Part shown: positions 37,526 to 45,697 of the stretch, piece by piece
How positions within the stretch are numbered: the stretch's first letter is position 1
Layout of the letters: every line of letters begins with the position of its first letter
Origin: Acidithiobacillus sp.
GTDB taxonomy: Bacteria > Pseudomonadota > Gammaproteobacteria > Acidithiobacillales > Acidithiobacillaceae
Assembly (NCBI RefSeq): GCF_023256195.1
Contig: NZ_JAGDWX010000023.1
Coordinates: 62,839-126,838 of the forward strand
Reading direction: 5' to 3'
Length of the DNA: 64,000 nucleotides
Made by a program: the position numbers and the translations under genes
Notes under the pieces: generated by a model
What the model saw: the letters and a program-made list of their open reading frames with translations, nothing else
Databases searched by the model: none
Told to the model about the DNA's origin: nothing

Positions 37526-38613
37526 AGCCCGCGCCCATCGGCAAGGGGCCGTTGCTCTGGGTAGGTACCAACCCGGGCGGTGGCGGTACGGAGACCCACA
37601 TGATCACCTTTCTCCAGGCCTTGCAGGGTCTGGGGGTGGACGTGCATGCCCTGGTCCACCCGGCGGGCCAGATCGCTGCGGCTCTGCGAGGCAGCGGAGT
37701 GGTTCTGCATTTCGGCCATTTCCACAACAGCGCCGATCCTCGCGGCATCGCGCCCCTGCTGCGACAATTGCACTGCCTGCGACCGAGTCAGTTGGTGGGC
37801 AGTTTCAGCAAGGAGTACTGGCCCCTGGCACTTGCCTCTCGCGCCGGCGGTGTGCCCCTCGCCCTTTTTCGCCACATGGATTTGCGCCTGCGCGCCTCGA
37901 CCCGCTGGCTTCTGTCCCGCTGGCCCCTGCGCCTTTTCGCCGTGTCCCATTACCTGCAGGAGCGCCTGCGCTCTCAGGGCCTGCCAGCGGCGCGGGTGGA
38001 ATATTGCCCCAATCCTTTGCCGCTCTCCCACTTTCGTCGCAACCCGGAGGCCCGCCATCGTCTGCGTGCCCGGCTGGGAGTCGGGGAGGAGGATGTCCTT
38101 ATCGGTTTCGTAGGGGCCTGGCATCGTGGTAAGGGGGTGTTTTTGCTTGCCGACGCCCTGGACGAGGCGCACTCGGAGAACCCTCGGGTACGCGGCCTCT
38201 GGTTGGGTGGCGGTACGCACGAGGCGGAGCTACGCGCCCGTCTGGCCGGTAGGGACTGGCATCACCTGGTGGGTTGGCAGGCCGAGGTGGCCCCTTGGTA
38301 CTCCGCCATGGATGTCCTGGCTTTACCCTCCATCGAGCCCGACACCTTCGGGCGGGTGCTGGTGGAAGCCCAGGCGGCGGAATTGCCGGTCCTTGGCGCC
38401 GACATCGGCGGCATTCCAGAAGCCGTGGGGGTGGGTCGCAGCGGCCGGATACTGCCCTCGGGCGAACTCGGCGCCTGGTGTGCGGCCATCCTGGAGATGA
38501 GTCGGGACGGCGACGAGCGGCGGCGGCTGGGTGTGGCGGGGCCGAGCTTTGCCGCACAGTTCGCTGCCGAGACCGTGGCCCAGGATTTTCTGAAACGCTT
38601 GGGGTGGTCCTGA
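37522..38613 (+). CDS. Family 4 glycosyltransferase
   Basis: GT-B fold glycosyltransferase of 363 residues, WaaG-like in overall pattern. The N-terminal half starts LLWVGTNPGGGGTETHMITFLQAL and contains VGSFSKEYWPLA. The C-terminal half has IGFVGAWHRGKGVFLLADAL, HLVGWQAEVAPWYSAMDVLALPSIEPDTFGRVLVEAQA with the GT4 EPDTFG-type motif, and GADIGGIPEAV. It starts at a GTG overlapping the deacetylase stop. The donor and acceptor sugars are unknown; LPS core is likely from context. Confidence 0.88.
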   Translation: MKPAPIGKGPLLWVGTNPGGGGTETHMITFLQALQGLGVDVHALVHPAGQIAAALRGSGVVLHFGHFHNSADPRGIAPLLRQLHCLRPSQLVGSFSKEYWPLALASRAGGVPLALFRHMDLRLRASTRWLLSRWPLRLFAVSHYLQERLRSQGLPAARVEYCPNPLPLSHFRRNPEARHRLRARLGVGEEDVLIGFVGAWHRGKGVFLLADALDEAHSENPRVRGLWLGGGTHEAELRARLAGRDWHHLVGWQAEVAPWYSAMDVLALPSIEPDTFGRVLVEAQAAELPVLGADIGGIPEAVGVGRSGRILPSGELGAWCAAILEMSRDGDERRRLGVAGPSFAAQFAAETVAQDFLKRLGWS

Positions 38614-38614
38614 G

Positions 38615-39724
38615 GTGGTTAGACCGCTACCGGAGAATCCCCGTCAGATCCTGCTCATCAAGGCGCATAGCGCTGGGATCGGCGACATCCTGCGCAGTTC
38701 CGCTGCCTGGGCGGTACTCAAGCAACATTGGCCTGAGGCCGAATTGCATCTGCTCTTTCTCAATCGCTGGCCCGGCTATCCGAGCGAGCAACTCATCGCT
38801 GACCATCATCTCCTGAGCAGTGCCCATTTCCTACCGCTGCGGGAGGGGCGCTGGGGCCCCCTCCGGGGCGTAGGTCCGCGCGCCTGGCGCGAGATTTTCC
38901 AGCAACTGCGGGCGCTGTCGGCACGGATACGGCCGGATCTCATCATCGATCACGAACCCCATGGTATGGAAACCGGTATTGTCGCGCGTTGGTGGCGCCG
39001 GCAAAGCCTCGCTCCCACCGTCGGGGTGGCCCAGGTGCCCGGCCGCGGCTGGCTCTACGACTACGCCGGCCCCAGTCTGCGCCAGTACGCCCGCAGCCGT
39101 GCACTCCCCCAGCCCATGGATTATGCGGAGCGGGACTTCGCGGCACTGGCGGCCTTGGGTCTGGCGCGCCACGGCCAGGGCATCGTCCTGCGCGAGACGG
39201 CGGCGGGCCGCGCCTGGCGCGAAGACTGGGAACGTCGCCACCCCCAGACGGGCCGCGTTAGTGCCCTCAATATCGGTTGTGGTACGCCGGGAGCGGCGCT
39301 GAAACGTCCATCCCCAGCGGTGCTGGCGACGGCGCTGAAGGAGCTCCATCAGCGTCTACCACACCACCTGCTATTGCTGGGTGCTGCCGACGAAGCGCCC
39401 ATCAACGCCGAATTTGTCGGGCTTCTCAAGGCGCTGGTCGGAAACGTCGAGCACATCGAGGACCTGGCCGGGAAAACCTCCTTGTCGGAACTCACCGGGG
39501 TCCTGCAGCGGGCGGATCTGGTCCTGTCCAGCGATTCGGGGCCCTATCACATGGCCGTTGCCATGGGCCGGCCAACCCTGGCCTATTTCAATTTCGCCAA
39601 CCCGGAGCATTATCATCAGGATGCGCACCTGAAAATCCTGGTAGGGCCCTCGGCTTCCACACTCTTTACGCAGCTCTGTCAAATACTGGAGCAGAATCAC
39701 CGTGCCACTAAAAACCTATCTTGA
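38615..39724 (+). CDS. Family 9 glycosyltransferase (heptosyltransferase-like)
   Basis: ADP-heptose:LPS heptosyltransferase family, 369 residues. ILLIKAHSAGIGDILRSSAAWAVLKQHWP is the family N-terminus. The C-terminal half carries ALNIGCGTPG, LLLGAADEAPIN, DLAGKTSLSELTGVLQRADLVLSSDSGPYHMAVAMG and PTLAYF. With waaC downstream, this could be heptosyltransferase II or III. It starts at a GTG one base after the previous stop and overlaps the ligase gene by 23 bases. Confidence 0.85.
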   Translation: MVRPLPENPRQILLIKAHSAGIGDILRSSAAWAVLKQHWPEAELHLLFLNRWPGYPSEQLIADHHLLSSAHFLPLREGRWGPLRGVGPRAWREIFQQLRALSARIRPDLIIDHEPHGMETGIVARWWRRQSLAPTVGVAQVPGRGWLYDYAGPSLRQYARSRALPQPMDYAERDFAALAALGLARHGQGIVLRETAAGRAWREDWERRHPQTGRVSALNIGCGTPGAALKRPSPAVLATALKELHQRLPHHLLLLGAADEAPINAEFVGLLKALVGNVEHIEDLAGKTSLSELTGVLQRADLVLSSDSGPYHMAVAMGRPTLAYFNFANPEHYHQDAHLKILVGPSASTLFTQLCQILEQNHRATKNLS

Positions 39725-40901
39725 GCGTTCGCTGATTTGGTTCTACGCCTTGCCGGTGTTCTTTTTTCCGCTCAGCACGGCGGGTGCGGGCATAGCCGCC
39801 GGGCTTTTTCTGCTGCTCTATGTCCTGAGTGGCGGTTGGCGACACTGGCGGCGTTTGCGCGCTCGTCGCTGGTGGTTGCCGCTGCTGCTCATGATGCTCT
39901 GGACCTTTATCGGGCTGCTGTGGACTTCGGATCTGCACGACGGCTTCAAGGTGGCGGCGACGGCGGCCTACGGTATCTATGCCTTCATGGGCGCTACCCT
40001 GGCCTGGGAAGAGCGCCAGGTACGCCACTTCGTGCGGCTGTTCCTGGCAGGTCTGAGCCTCAATGCGGCTCTGGCGGCCCTGATTACCTGGCACCTCCTG
40101 CACTGGCACTACGACCCGACCATGCCTTTCGTGGGTCTTTCCGACCACATCTGGTGGTCCATGGCATTGACTCACGCCATCCTCTGGCTTTTGTGGGATA
40201 TCAAGGCCGTCTGGAACTTTCCTCGGATCGTCAATCTGCCCTTGCTGGCCATATTTGCGGCGGAACTCGCGCTGTCCCCGGGGCGCAGTGGTCAGTTGCT
40301 CTTCGTTCTGCTCACGCCCGTAGCCATCTTTCTGCTCTACAGCGGTGCCTGGCGCTACTGGGCCATGGGCGGCATCGCCGCGGTACTGGCACTGATGACT
40401 CTGTCTCCCTTCATCCAGGCCCGCTTGGAACTGGGTTACGAGAATCTCCAGCAGTTTGCCGCCCATCCCGCCAGCACCGACACCAGCTGGGGAATTCGTC
40501 TCGCCACCATGTGGGCGGGCGCGGAGATGTTCTGGCGGCATCCGCTGCTCGGCGTCGGGACAGGTGATTTTGCGCCGGCCATGGAAGCGCTGCAACGTGC
40601 CCACGCGGTCACCGACACCCCGGGAACCCGCAACGATTCGGCGGCCAACAGTTATCTGAGTGAAGCAGCGGTTCTGGGTTTGCCGGGCCTGTTACTGCTG
40701 TTGTGGTTTTTGCTGAGCCTCACCCGCGAGGCCTGGCTCGGACGCTCCAGCCCTCAGGGCTGGTTCGTGCTGACCTATCTGGGTATTTTCTGGATCGGCG
40801 GGCTATACAATACCCTTACCTGGGGTTACGCCGATGCCCTTGGCATCGCCATTTTCGCAGGTTTGCCCCTCCATCGGTCCTGGACGGAAGCGCGCGCCTG
40901 A
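39702..40901 (+). CDS. O-antigen ligase/polymerase family membrane protein (Wzy/WaaL type)
   Basis: Polytopic inner-membrane protein of 399 residues with about ten hydrophobic helices. The family transfers or polymerises lipid-linked saccharides on the periplasmic face. The long periplasmic loop (about 245-320) contains HPLLGVGTGDFAPAME and NDSAANSYLSEAAVLGLPGL, matching the Wzy_C domain pattern. A GTG start has GGAG nine bases upstream. Placement among LPS-core transferases favours a WaaL-like O-antigen ligase over a polymerase, but sequence alone does not settle it. Confidence 0.85.
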   Translation: MPLKTYLERSLIWFYALPVFFFPLSTAGAGIAAGLFLLLYVLSGGWRHWRRLRARRWWLPLLLMMLWTFIGLLWTSDLHDGFKVAATAAYGIYAFMGATLAWEERQVRHFVRLFLAGLSLNAALAALITWHLLHWHYDPTMPFVGLSDHIWWSMALTHAILWLLWDIKAVWNFPRIVNLPLLAIFAAELALSPGRSGQLLFVLLTPVAIFLLYSGAWRYWAMGGIAAVLALMTLSPFIQARLELGYENLQQFAAHPASTDTSWGIRLATMWAGAEMFWRHPLLGVGTGDFAPAMEALQRAHAVTDTPGTRNDSAANSYLSEAAVLGLPGLLLLLWFLLSLTREAWLGRSSPQGWFVLTYLGIFWIGGLYNTLTWGYADALGIAIFAGLPLHRSWTEARA

Positions 40902-41863
40902 TGGCCCTTGACTGCGATTTCGATGTCGTCATCGTCAATTACAATGGGGCCAGGGTACTGGGTGCTGCCTTAAGCTCCTGCCTGGCCGAAGGGGTTCCGG
41001 CGACGTCCTGTATCGTGGTGGACAACGGTAGTCGCGATGCATCGCAGGCCCTGGTGCGGGACGATTTTCCGGGGGTGATCTGGATCGGTAACCCTTGCAA
41101 TGCCGGTTTTGCGCGGGCGGTGAACCAAGGCCTGCGCCAGGCGAGGGCGAAGCTGGTTCTGATCCTCAACAACGATGCCGAGCTCCTGCCCGGGGCTTTG
41201 GCGAGTCTATCCGCCTGCTTTGCCGCACACCCGCAGGCGGCGGTGATTGCGCCGCGCCTCGTCGATGCGGGCGGCGCTGCCCAGAACGTGGCCGCGCCCT
41301 GGCCGCGCTGGTGGCGAGAGATCCTGCCCAAATCGCTGCTCAAGCGGCTGGCGCCGCAGCATTTCGGGGGTCGTCTGGCGCAAGTGGGAGAGGATCGTAC
41401 CGTCGCGAGCGTCATCGGCGCCGCCATGGCCGTGCGCCGCAGCGCCGTGGCGAACTTCGGGCCCATGGACGAAGACTTTTTCTTCTACCTGGAGGAGACC
41501 GAGTGGTGCGAGCGTGCCTGGCGCCACGGTTGGCAGGTGTGGTTCTGTCCCGGGGCCTCGGTACGCCATCGCTTGGGGGCAACGGCCAAACGCTTCGAGG
41601 CGGCGGCGCGCATCGAGTTCCATCGCTCACGGCTGCTCTATGCGCGTAAGATGGAGGGCTTTTGGGCCTGGGCCTTCCTGGTTCTTTGGCTCCCCATACG
41701 CACCGCCATAGACTGGCTGGCGCAAGGGATCCTCACACTGGCAAGTTTCGGCGCCCTGGCCGCCGCGCGCCAACGATTTCGGGTGTACGGCCATCTTCTC
41801 GTCTGGCACCTGCGCGGTCGGCCGTCCCATCTGGGGTTGCCGGACAAGTGTCGCGAGCCCTAG
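40901..41863 (+). CDS. Family 2 glycosyltransferase (rhamnosyltransferase-like)
   Basis: GT-A fold enzyme of 320 residues. It has VVIVNYNGARVLGAAL, IVVDNGSRDASQAL, LILNNDAELLPGALA (the metal-binding acidic pair), an IGAAMAVRRSAV block and DEDFFFYLEETEWCERAWRHGW. That last motif is typical of WbbL-like rhamnosyl and related transferases. A hydrophobic helix near residues 255-285 may associate it with the membrane. The start overlaps the previous stop by one base. The longer open frame upstream is the ligase read in another phase. Confidence 0.86.
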   Translation: MALDCDFDVVIVNYNGARVLGAALSSCLAEGVPATSCIVVDNGSRDASQALVRDDFPGVIWIGNPCNAGFARAVNQGLRQARAKLVLILNNDAELLPGALASLSACFAAHPQAAVIAPRLVDAGGAAQNVAAPWPRWWREILPKSLLKRLAPQHFGGRLAQVGEDRTVASVIGAAMAVRRSAVANFGPMDEDFFFYLEETEWCERAWRHGWQVWFCPGASVRHRLGATAKRFEAAARIEFHRSRLLYARKMEGFWAWAFLVLWLPIRTAIDWLAQGILTLASFGALAAARQRFRVYGHLLVWHLRGRPSHLGLPDKCREP

Positions 41864-41865
41864 GC

Positions 41866-42636
41866 ATGAGCAGAATGGAACTCTCCGCGGTGTATATCAC
41901 CAAGGATGCCGGTACGGAATTTCGCGCCTCACTGGCCAGCGTCGTCGACCTGGTCGAGGATATCGTCGTGGTCGACTCCGGATCGCAGGACGAAACCTTG
42001 ATGCTGGCGGAAGCTGCGGGTGCGCGCATCTTTCATCATCCCTGGCCGGGCTTCGGGGCGCAGCGTCAGTATGCGGTGGAGCAGGCGAAATACGACTGGG
42101 TGCTGGTCATCGATGCCGACGAGGTCCTGCGCCCGGAAGGCTGCGAGCGTATCCGTGCGCGTCTTCAGAGTGCGCCTGCAGCCAGTGCCTACGCGCTGCG
42201 TCGGCGCAGCTACATCGGTGGACGCGCCATATGCCACGGTGACTGGGGCGAGGACTGGGTACTGCGTCTGCTGGATCGCCGCCGCGGCCATTACGATGCC
42301 AGCGATCTCGTCCACGAGTCCTGGCACACGGCGGGGCCCAGTGAACGCCTACCGGGCTGGCATATGGACCACTATACCTTTGCTTCTTATGCCGATATGC
42401 TCCACAAACTGGCGCGTTACGGGCGCCTCAATGCCGAGCAGCTGCATCGGCGTGGTCGCCGTGTCGGATCCTGGATGCCCATGAGTCATGCTCTGGCGTC
42501 CTTCCTGCGCAGTTATCTTCTCAAGCAAGGTTTTCGGGACGGACTCGATGGCGCCGCCATCGCCTGGACCACAGCCCTGGGTTCCTTCATGAAATACGCC
42601 ATTGCCTATGAGCTGCAGCAGCAGGAGCGGGGATGA
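41866..42636 (+). CDS. Family 2 glycosyltransferase (WaaE/KdtX-like)
   Basis: Compact 256-residue glycosyltransferase starting MSRMELSAVYITKDAGTEF. Motifs are IVVVDSGSQDETLMLAE, WPGFGAQRQYAVEQAKYDW, VIDADEVLRPEG and YIGGRAICHGDWGEDWVLRL. This pattern resembles LPS-core beta-glucosyltransferases of the WaaE/KdtX type, which are often found near waaC and waaA. It overlaps waaC by 4 bases (ATGA). Confidence 0.87.
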   Translation: MSRMELSAVYITKDAGTEFRASLASVVDLVEDIVVVDSGSQDETLMLAEAAGARIFHHPWPGFGAQRQYAVEQAKYDWVLVIDADEVLRPEGCERIRARLQSAPAASAYALRRRSYIGGRAICHGDWGEDWVLRLLDRRRGHYDASDLVHESWHTAGPSERLPGWHMDHYTFASYADMLHKLARYGRLNAEQLHRRGRRVGSWMPMSHALASFLRSYLLKQGFRDGLDGAAIAWTTALGSFMKYAIAYELQQQERG

Positions 42637-43652
42637 AGATCCTCCTGGTCAAGACCAGCTCTCTGGGTGATGTCCTGCACACCCTGCCGGCGGTGACGGA
42701 CCTCTCCCGTGTGCATCCGGACTGGGAGCTCCACTGGTTGCTGGAGCCCGCCTATGCCTCCATGGCTGCGCTGCATCCCTTCGTGCGGCGCGTCTGGCCC
42801 TTTTCTCTGCGCGATCTGAAAGGACGTTGGTGGCATGCGCCCCAGGCCCTGCGTCAATTACGTCGGGAGCTGCGCCGGGAGGGATTCGACCGGGTGCTGG
42901 ACAGTCAGGGCCTCGTCAAGAGCGCCCTGCTGGCGCGCCTGCCTGGCGTGCCGGTGCTTGGTCTGGATCGCGCCAGTGCCCGCGAACCTATGGCCTGTCG
43001 CAGCTACAGCCGCACGGCCGCAGTATCCTGGGAGCTGCCGGCGACGGAGCGCAATCGTTGCCTGTTCGCCGCTTTGCTGGATTATGCCAAGCCCCGTGGG
43101 CGACCCGAAGCACAGCTGCAAGTGCCGCCGGCGGGAGCGGCGCGCCTCGTGTTAGAGGACTGTCAGCCCTTCGTCTGGGGTTTTCACGGTTCGGCGCGTG
43201 CCAATAAACTCTGGCCCCCGGAGCACTGGGCGCGCCTTGCCGAGCAGCTGGCATTGCGGGATCTGCATCTCGTGATGCCGGCAGGCAATGCGGCGGAGCG
43301 GGAGCGCGTCGAGGCGCTGGCACAGCGGCACGGCAATGTCCGCCTGCTGCCACCCCTGCCGGTGGCCGATATTCTTGCCCTGCTGCCATATGCCCGGGCT
43401 TTTGTGGGCGTGGATACGGGTTTTTCCTATCTGGCCTCGGCCTTGGACCTGCGCGGTGTGACGCTCTACGGACCAACAGCCGATGAGCAGAGCCCCTATG
43501 CGCCCTGGCAGCAGACCCTCTGCAGTCCCCGTGCCTGTGCCACGGCCTGCGGCCGACACGGCTGCGTGGTTTCCAAGCCTCTTTCCGCCTGCATGACTGC
43601 CATCGCACCGGAGCAGGTGCTGGCGGCGTTGACGCCCCTGCTCGAGGACTGA
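42633..43652 (+). CDS. waaC: Lipopolysaccharide heptosyltransferase I
   Basis: Adds the first heptose to Kdo of the inner core. It has 339 residues, with MKILLVKTSSLGDVLHTLPAVTDL at the N-terminus (the conserved SLGD loop), DRVLDSQGLVKSALLARL, FHGSARANKLWPPEHWARL and the ADP-heptose site AFVGVDTGFSYLASALDLRGVTLYGPT. These features point to WaaC rather than WaaF. It lies three bases before the phosphatase-like gene. Confidence 0.9.
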   Translation: MKILLVKTSSLGDVLHTLPAVTDLSRVHPDWELHWLLEPAYASMAALHPFVRRVWPFSLRDLKGRWWHAPQALRQLRRELRREGFDRVLDSQGLVKSALLARLPGVPVLGLDRASAREPMACRSYSRTAAVSWELPATERNRCLFAALLDYAKPRGRPEAQLQVPPAGAARLVLEDCQPFVWGFHGSARANKLWPPEHWARLAEQLALRDLHLVMPAGNAAERERVEALAQRHGNVRLLPPLPVADILALLPYARAFVGVDTGFSYLASALDLRGVTLYGPTADEQSPYAPWQQTLCSPRACATACGRHGCVVSKPLSACMTAIAPEQVLAALTPLLED

Positions 43653-43655
43653 TCC

Positions 43656-44336
43656 ATGACTTCCGCCCGTACACTGACGGCCAGGGAGCGGCAACGCTAC
43701 CGCCGCCACCAGTTCTGGAACGATCATGGTATTTTCCGCGAGCTCTTCTATGTCAATTTCCACGAAGTAGGCCGCGGTGCCTATCGCTCTGCCCAGCCGG
43801 CACCCTATCAGCTCCGCCGCTGGCATCGACGTTTTGGTCTGCGCGCCGTTCTCAATCTGCGTGCGCCGGCGGAACACGAGCCGCAGTTCCAGCTGGAGCA
43901 GGAGGTCTGTGACGCTCTGGGGATGGAGCATGTCCTACTGCACGGCATCGGCTCGCGGGATCTACCACGGCGGGAGCAGTTCATGGAAGCCATCGAACTC
44001 TTGGATCGCCTGCCTCGACCTTTTCTCATGCACTGTAAGTCCGGTGCCGATCGAGCGGGTTTCATGAGTGTGCTCTACACTCACCTGCAACTGGGGCAGA
44101 GCCTGGAAAAGGCCAGCGCGCAACTGCGCATCTGGCCCTACGGTCACATCCGCCACGCCAACACCGGCATTCTCGACTGGTTCTTTGAGGTGGCCCGGCA
44201 GCAGGCCCAGCGCGATGCGCACTTCGACCTGCGCCGCTGGATTGCCGAGGATTACGATCGCGAGGCCATACTTGCTAGTTTCCGCCCCTGGTACCGCCTG
44301 GACTGGCTCACGGATCGACTACTGCGACGGGAATGA
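43656..44336 (+). CDS. Tyrosine/dual-specificity phosphatase-like protein in the LPS operon
   Basis: Protein of 226 residues with the Cys-based phosphatase signature HCKSGADRAG, placing the nucleophile at C127 and the phosphate-binding Arg at R133 (CX5R). A preceding YRSAQPAPYQLRRWHRRFGLRAVLNLR block matches the N-terminal fold of dual-specificity phosphatases. The likely general acid is in the HGIGSRDLPRREQF loop. No signal peptide is visible. It sits between waaC and waaA and overlaps waaA by ATGA. In Caulobacter, the related-fold protein CtpA has been linked to lipid A phosphate removal, so an LPS substrate is plausible here. Activity on protein phosphotyrosine is the alternative. Confidence 0.82.
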   Translation: MTSARTLTARERQRYRRHQFWNDHGIFRELFYVNFHEVGRGAYRSAQPAPYQLRRWHRRFGLRAVLNLRAPAEHEPQFQLEQEVCDALGMEHVLLHGIGSRDLPRREQFMEAIELLDRLPRPFLMHCKSGADRAGFMSVLYTHLQLGQSLEKASAQLRIWPYGHIRHANTGILDWFFEVARQQAQRDAHFDLRRWIAEDYDREAILASFRPWYRLDWLTDRLLRRE

Positions 44337-45697
44337 TGTCCAGGCTCTATTGGCTGCTGACCTTCCTGCTGACGCCCCTCCTGTGGCTCTACACCTTATG
44401 GAAGATCTGGCGTCGGCCCAGCTACCGACCGGGTTGGCGTGAGCGTTTCGGCTGGGTCCCGCAGGCGCGTGGGCGCCGCCCCATCTGGATCCACGCCGTG
44501 AGCGTGGGGGAGAGCATGGCCGCGCTGCCGCTACTGCGGGCACTGCTGGAGCGCTATCCGGGTCAGCCCCTGGTAGTCACCAGCACGACCCCGACCGGTG
44601 CCGCCACCATCCGGCGGCACCTGGGTGGCCAGGTCAGCAGTCTTTACCTTCCCTACGATACCCCAGGCCCCGTACGACGATTCCTGCGGCGCCAGAACCC
44701 CTGTGCCGGGATTTTCCTGGAGACGGAAATCTGGCCGAATCTCTATCGCGCCGCCCGTCGCGCACGGATTCCCCTGGCCCTGCTGAACGCGCGGCTATCC
44801 AGGTCCTCGCAACGGGGCTATGGACGCTTTTCCGGGTTGTTCGAGCCGCTCCTCCGGGACTTGCCCATCGCTGCCCAGAGCGAGAAGGATGCTGCGGCCT
44901 TTATGAGGCTCGGGGCAAGGCGGGTGACGGTGCTTGGTCAGATCAAGACCGATCTGCCGGAGCCAGAGGCCGCGCGACAGGCGGGGCAGGCGTGGCGCAC
45001 GCAGCTGGGAGATCGCCCGCTCTGGGTATTTGCCTCTACCCACGCCGGCGAGGAGGAGCTCGCCCTGGATGTGCTGAAGCTCCTGCGGCGGGAGTTTCCG
45101 GATTTGCTCCTCGTGCTTATCCCCCGTCATCCGGAGCGTGGTGACGCTGTCGTTACGACCATCCGTGCCGCAGCACAGGGCTGTCGACGGCGATCCCGGG
45201 GAGAGGCACCGCAGCCCGGTGAGACGGCCGTTTTCCTCATCGATACCCTGGGCGAGGTGCTGGACTTCTATGCCGCAGCGGATGTGGTCACCATCGGCGG
45301 CAGCTTCGTCCCGGTTGGCGGCCACAATCCCATAGAGGCTGCCGTCCTGCGTCGAGCCCCGAGCTTCGGTCCGCACATGGAAAACTTCGCGGCCGTAGCG
45401 CAGGCCTTGGTGGAGGCGCAGGCCGCCTTTCCGACCCGTGGCGCTCAGGATCTTGCAAGGCAGCTCGGCAACTTGCTGCGTGAGCCCGGGTTACGGGCAG
45501 CGGCGGGCGAACGGGCGGCGCGCTGGGTGCGCGCCCAGCGGGGGGCGCTGGCAGCAACCCTGGAGTGGTTGACGCGGGAAGCGGTCCTGCCGGCGCCCCG
45601 GACGCCAGAGCTCAGGCGGGCGGAGACAGAAGATCCAGGGCCTGCTGCAGGCGATCGAGCCCAGCCTGCAGCAGAGGACGCGGACAGCCGAAATTGA
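44333..45697 (+). CDS. waaA: 3-deoxy-D-manno-octulosonic acid (Kdo) transferase
   Basis: Inner-membrane enzyme transferring Kdo from CMP-Kdo to lipid IVA. It has 454 residues with an N-terminal membrane helix (about 4-22), WIHAVSVGESMAALPLLRALLERYP, STTPTGAATIRR, FLETEIWPNLYRAARRARIP, FASTHAGEEELALD and a C-terminal GGSFVPVGGHNPIEAAVL. The family is usually about 425 residues long. The last 28 codons form a Pro/Ala/Glu-rich tail that lies antisense to ovoB (86-base convergent overlap), so the tail may be a recent extension. Confidence 0.95.
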   Translation: MMSRLYWLLTFLLTPLLWLYTLWKIWRRPSYRPGWRERFGWVPQARGRRPIWIHAVSVGESMAALPLLRALLERYPGQPLVVTSTTPTGAATIRRHLGGQVSSLYLPYDTPGPVRRFLRRQNPCAGIFLETEIWPNLYRAARRARIPLALLNARLSRSSQRGYGRFSGLFEPLLRDLPIAAQSEKDAAAFMRLGARRVTVLGQIKTDLPEPEAARQAGQAWRTQLGDRPLWVFASTHAGEEELALDVLKLLRREFPDLLLVLIPRHPERGDAVVTTIRAAAQGCRRRSRGEAPQPGETAVFLIDTLGEVLDFYAAADVVTIGGSFVPVGGHNPIEAAVLRRAPSFGPHMENFAAVAQALVEAQAAFPTRGAQDLARQLGNLLREPGLRAAAGERAARWVRAQRGALAATLEWLTREAVLPAPRTPELRRAETEDPGPAAGDRAQPAAEDADSRN

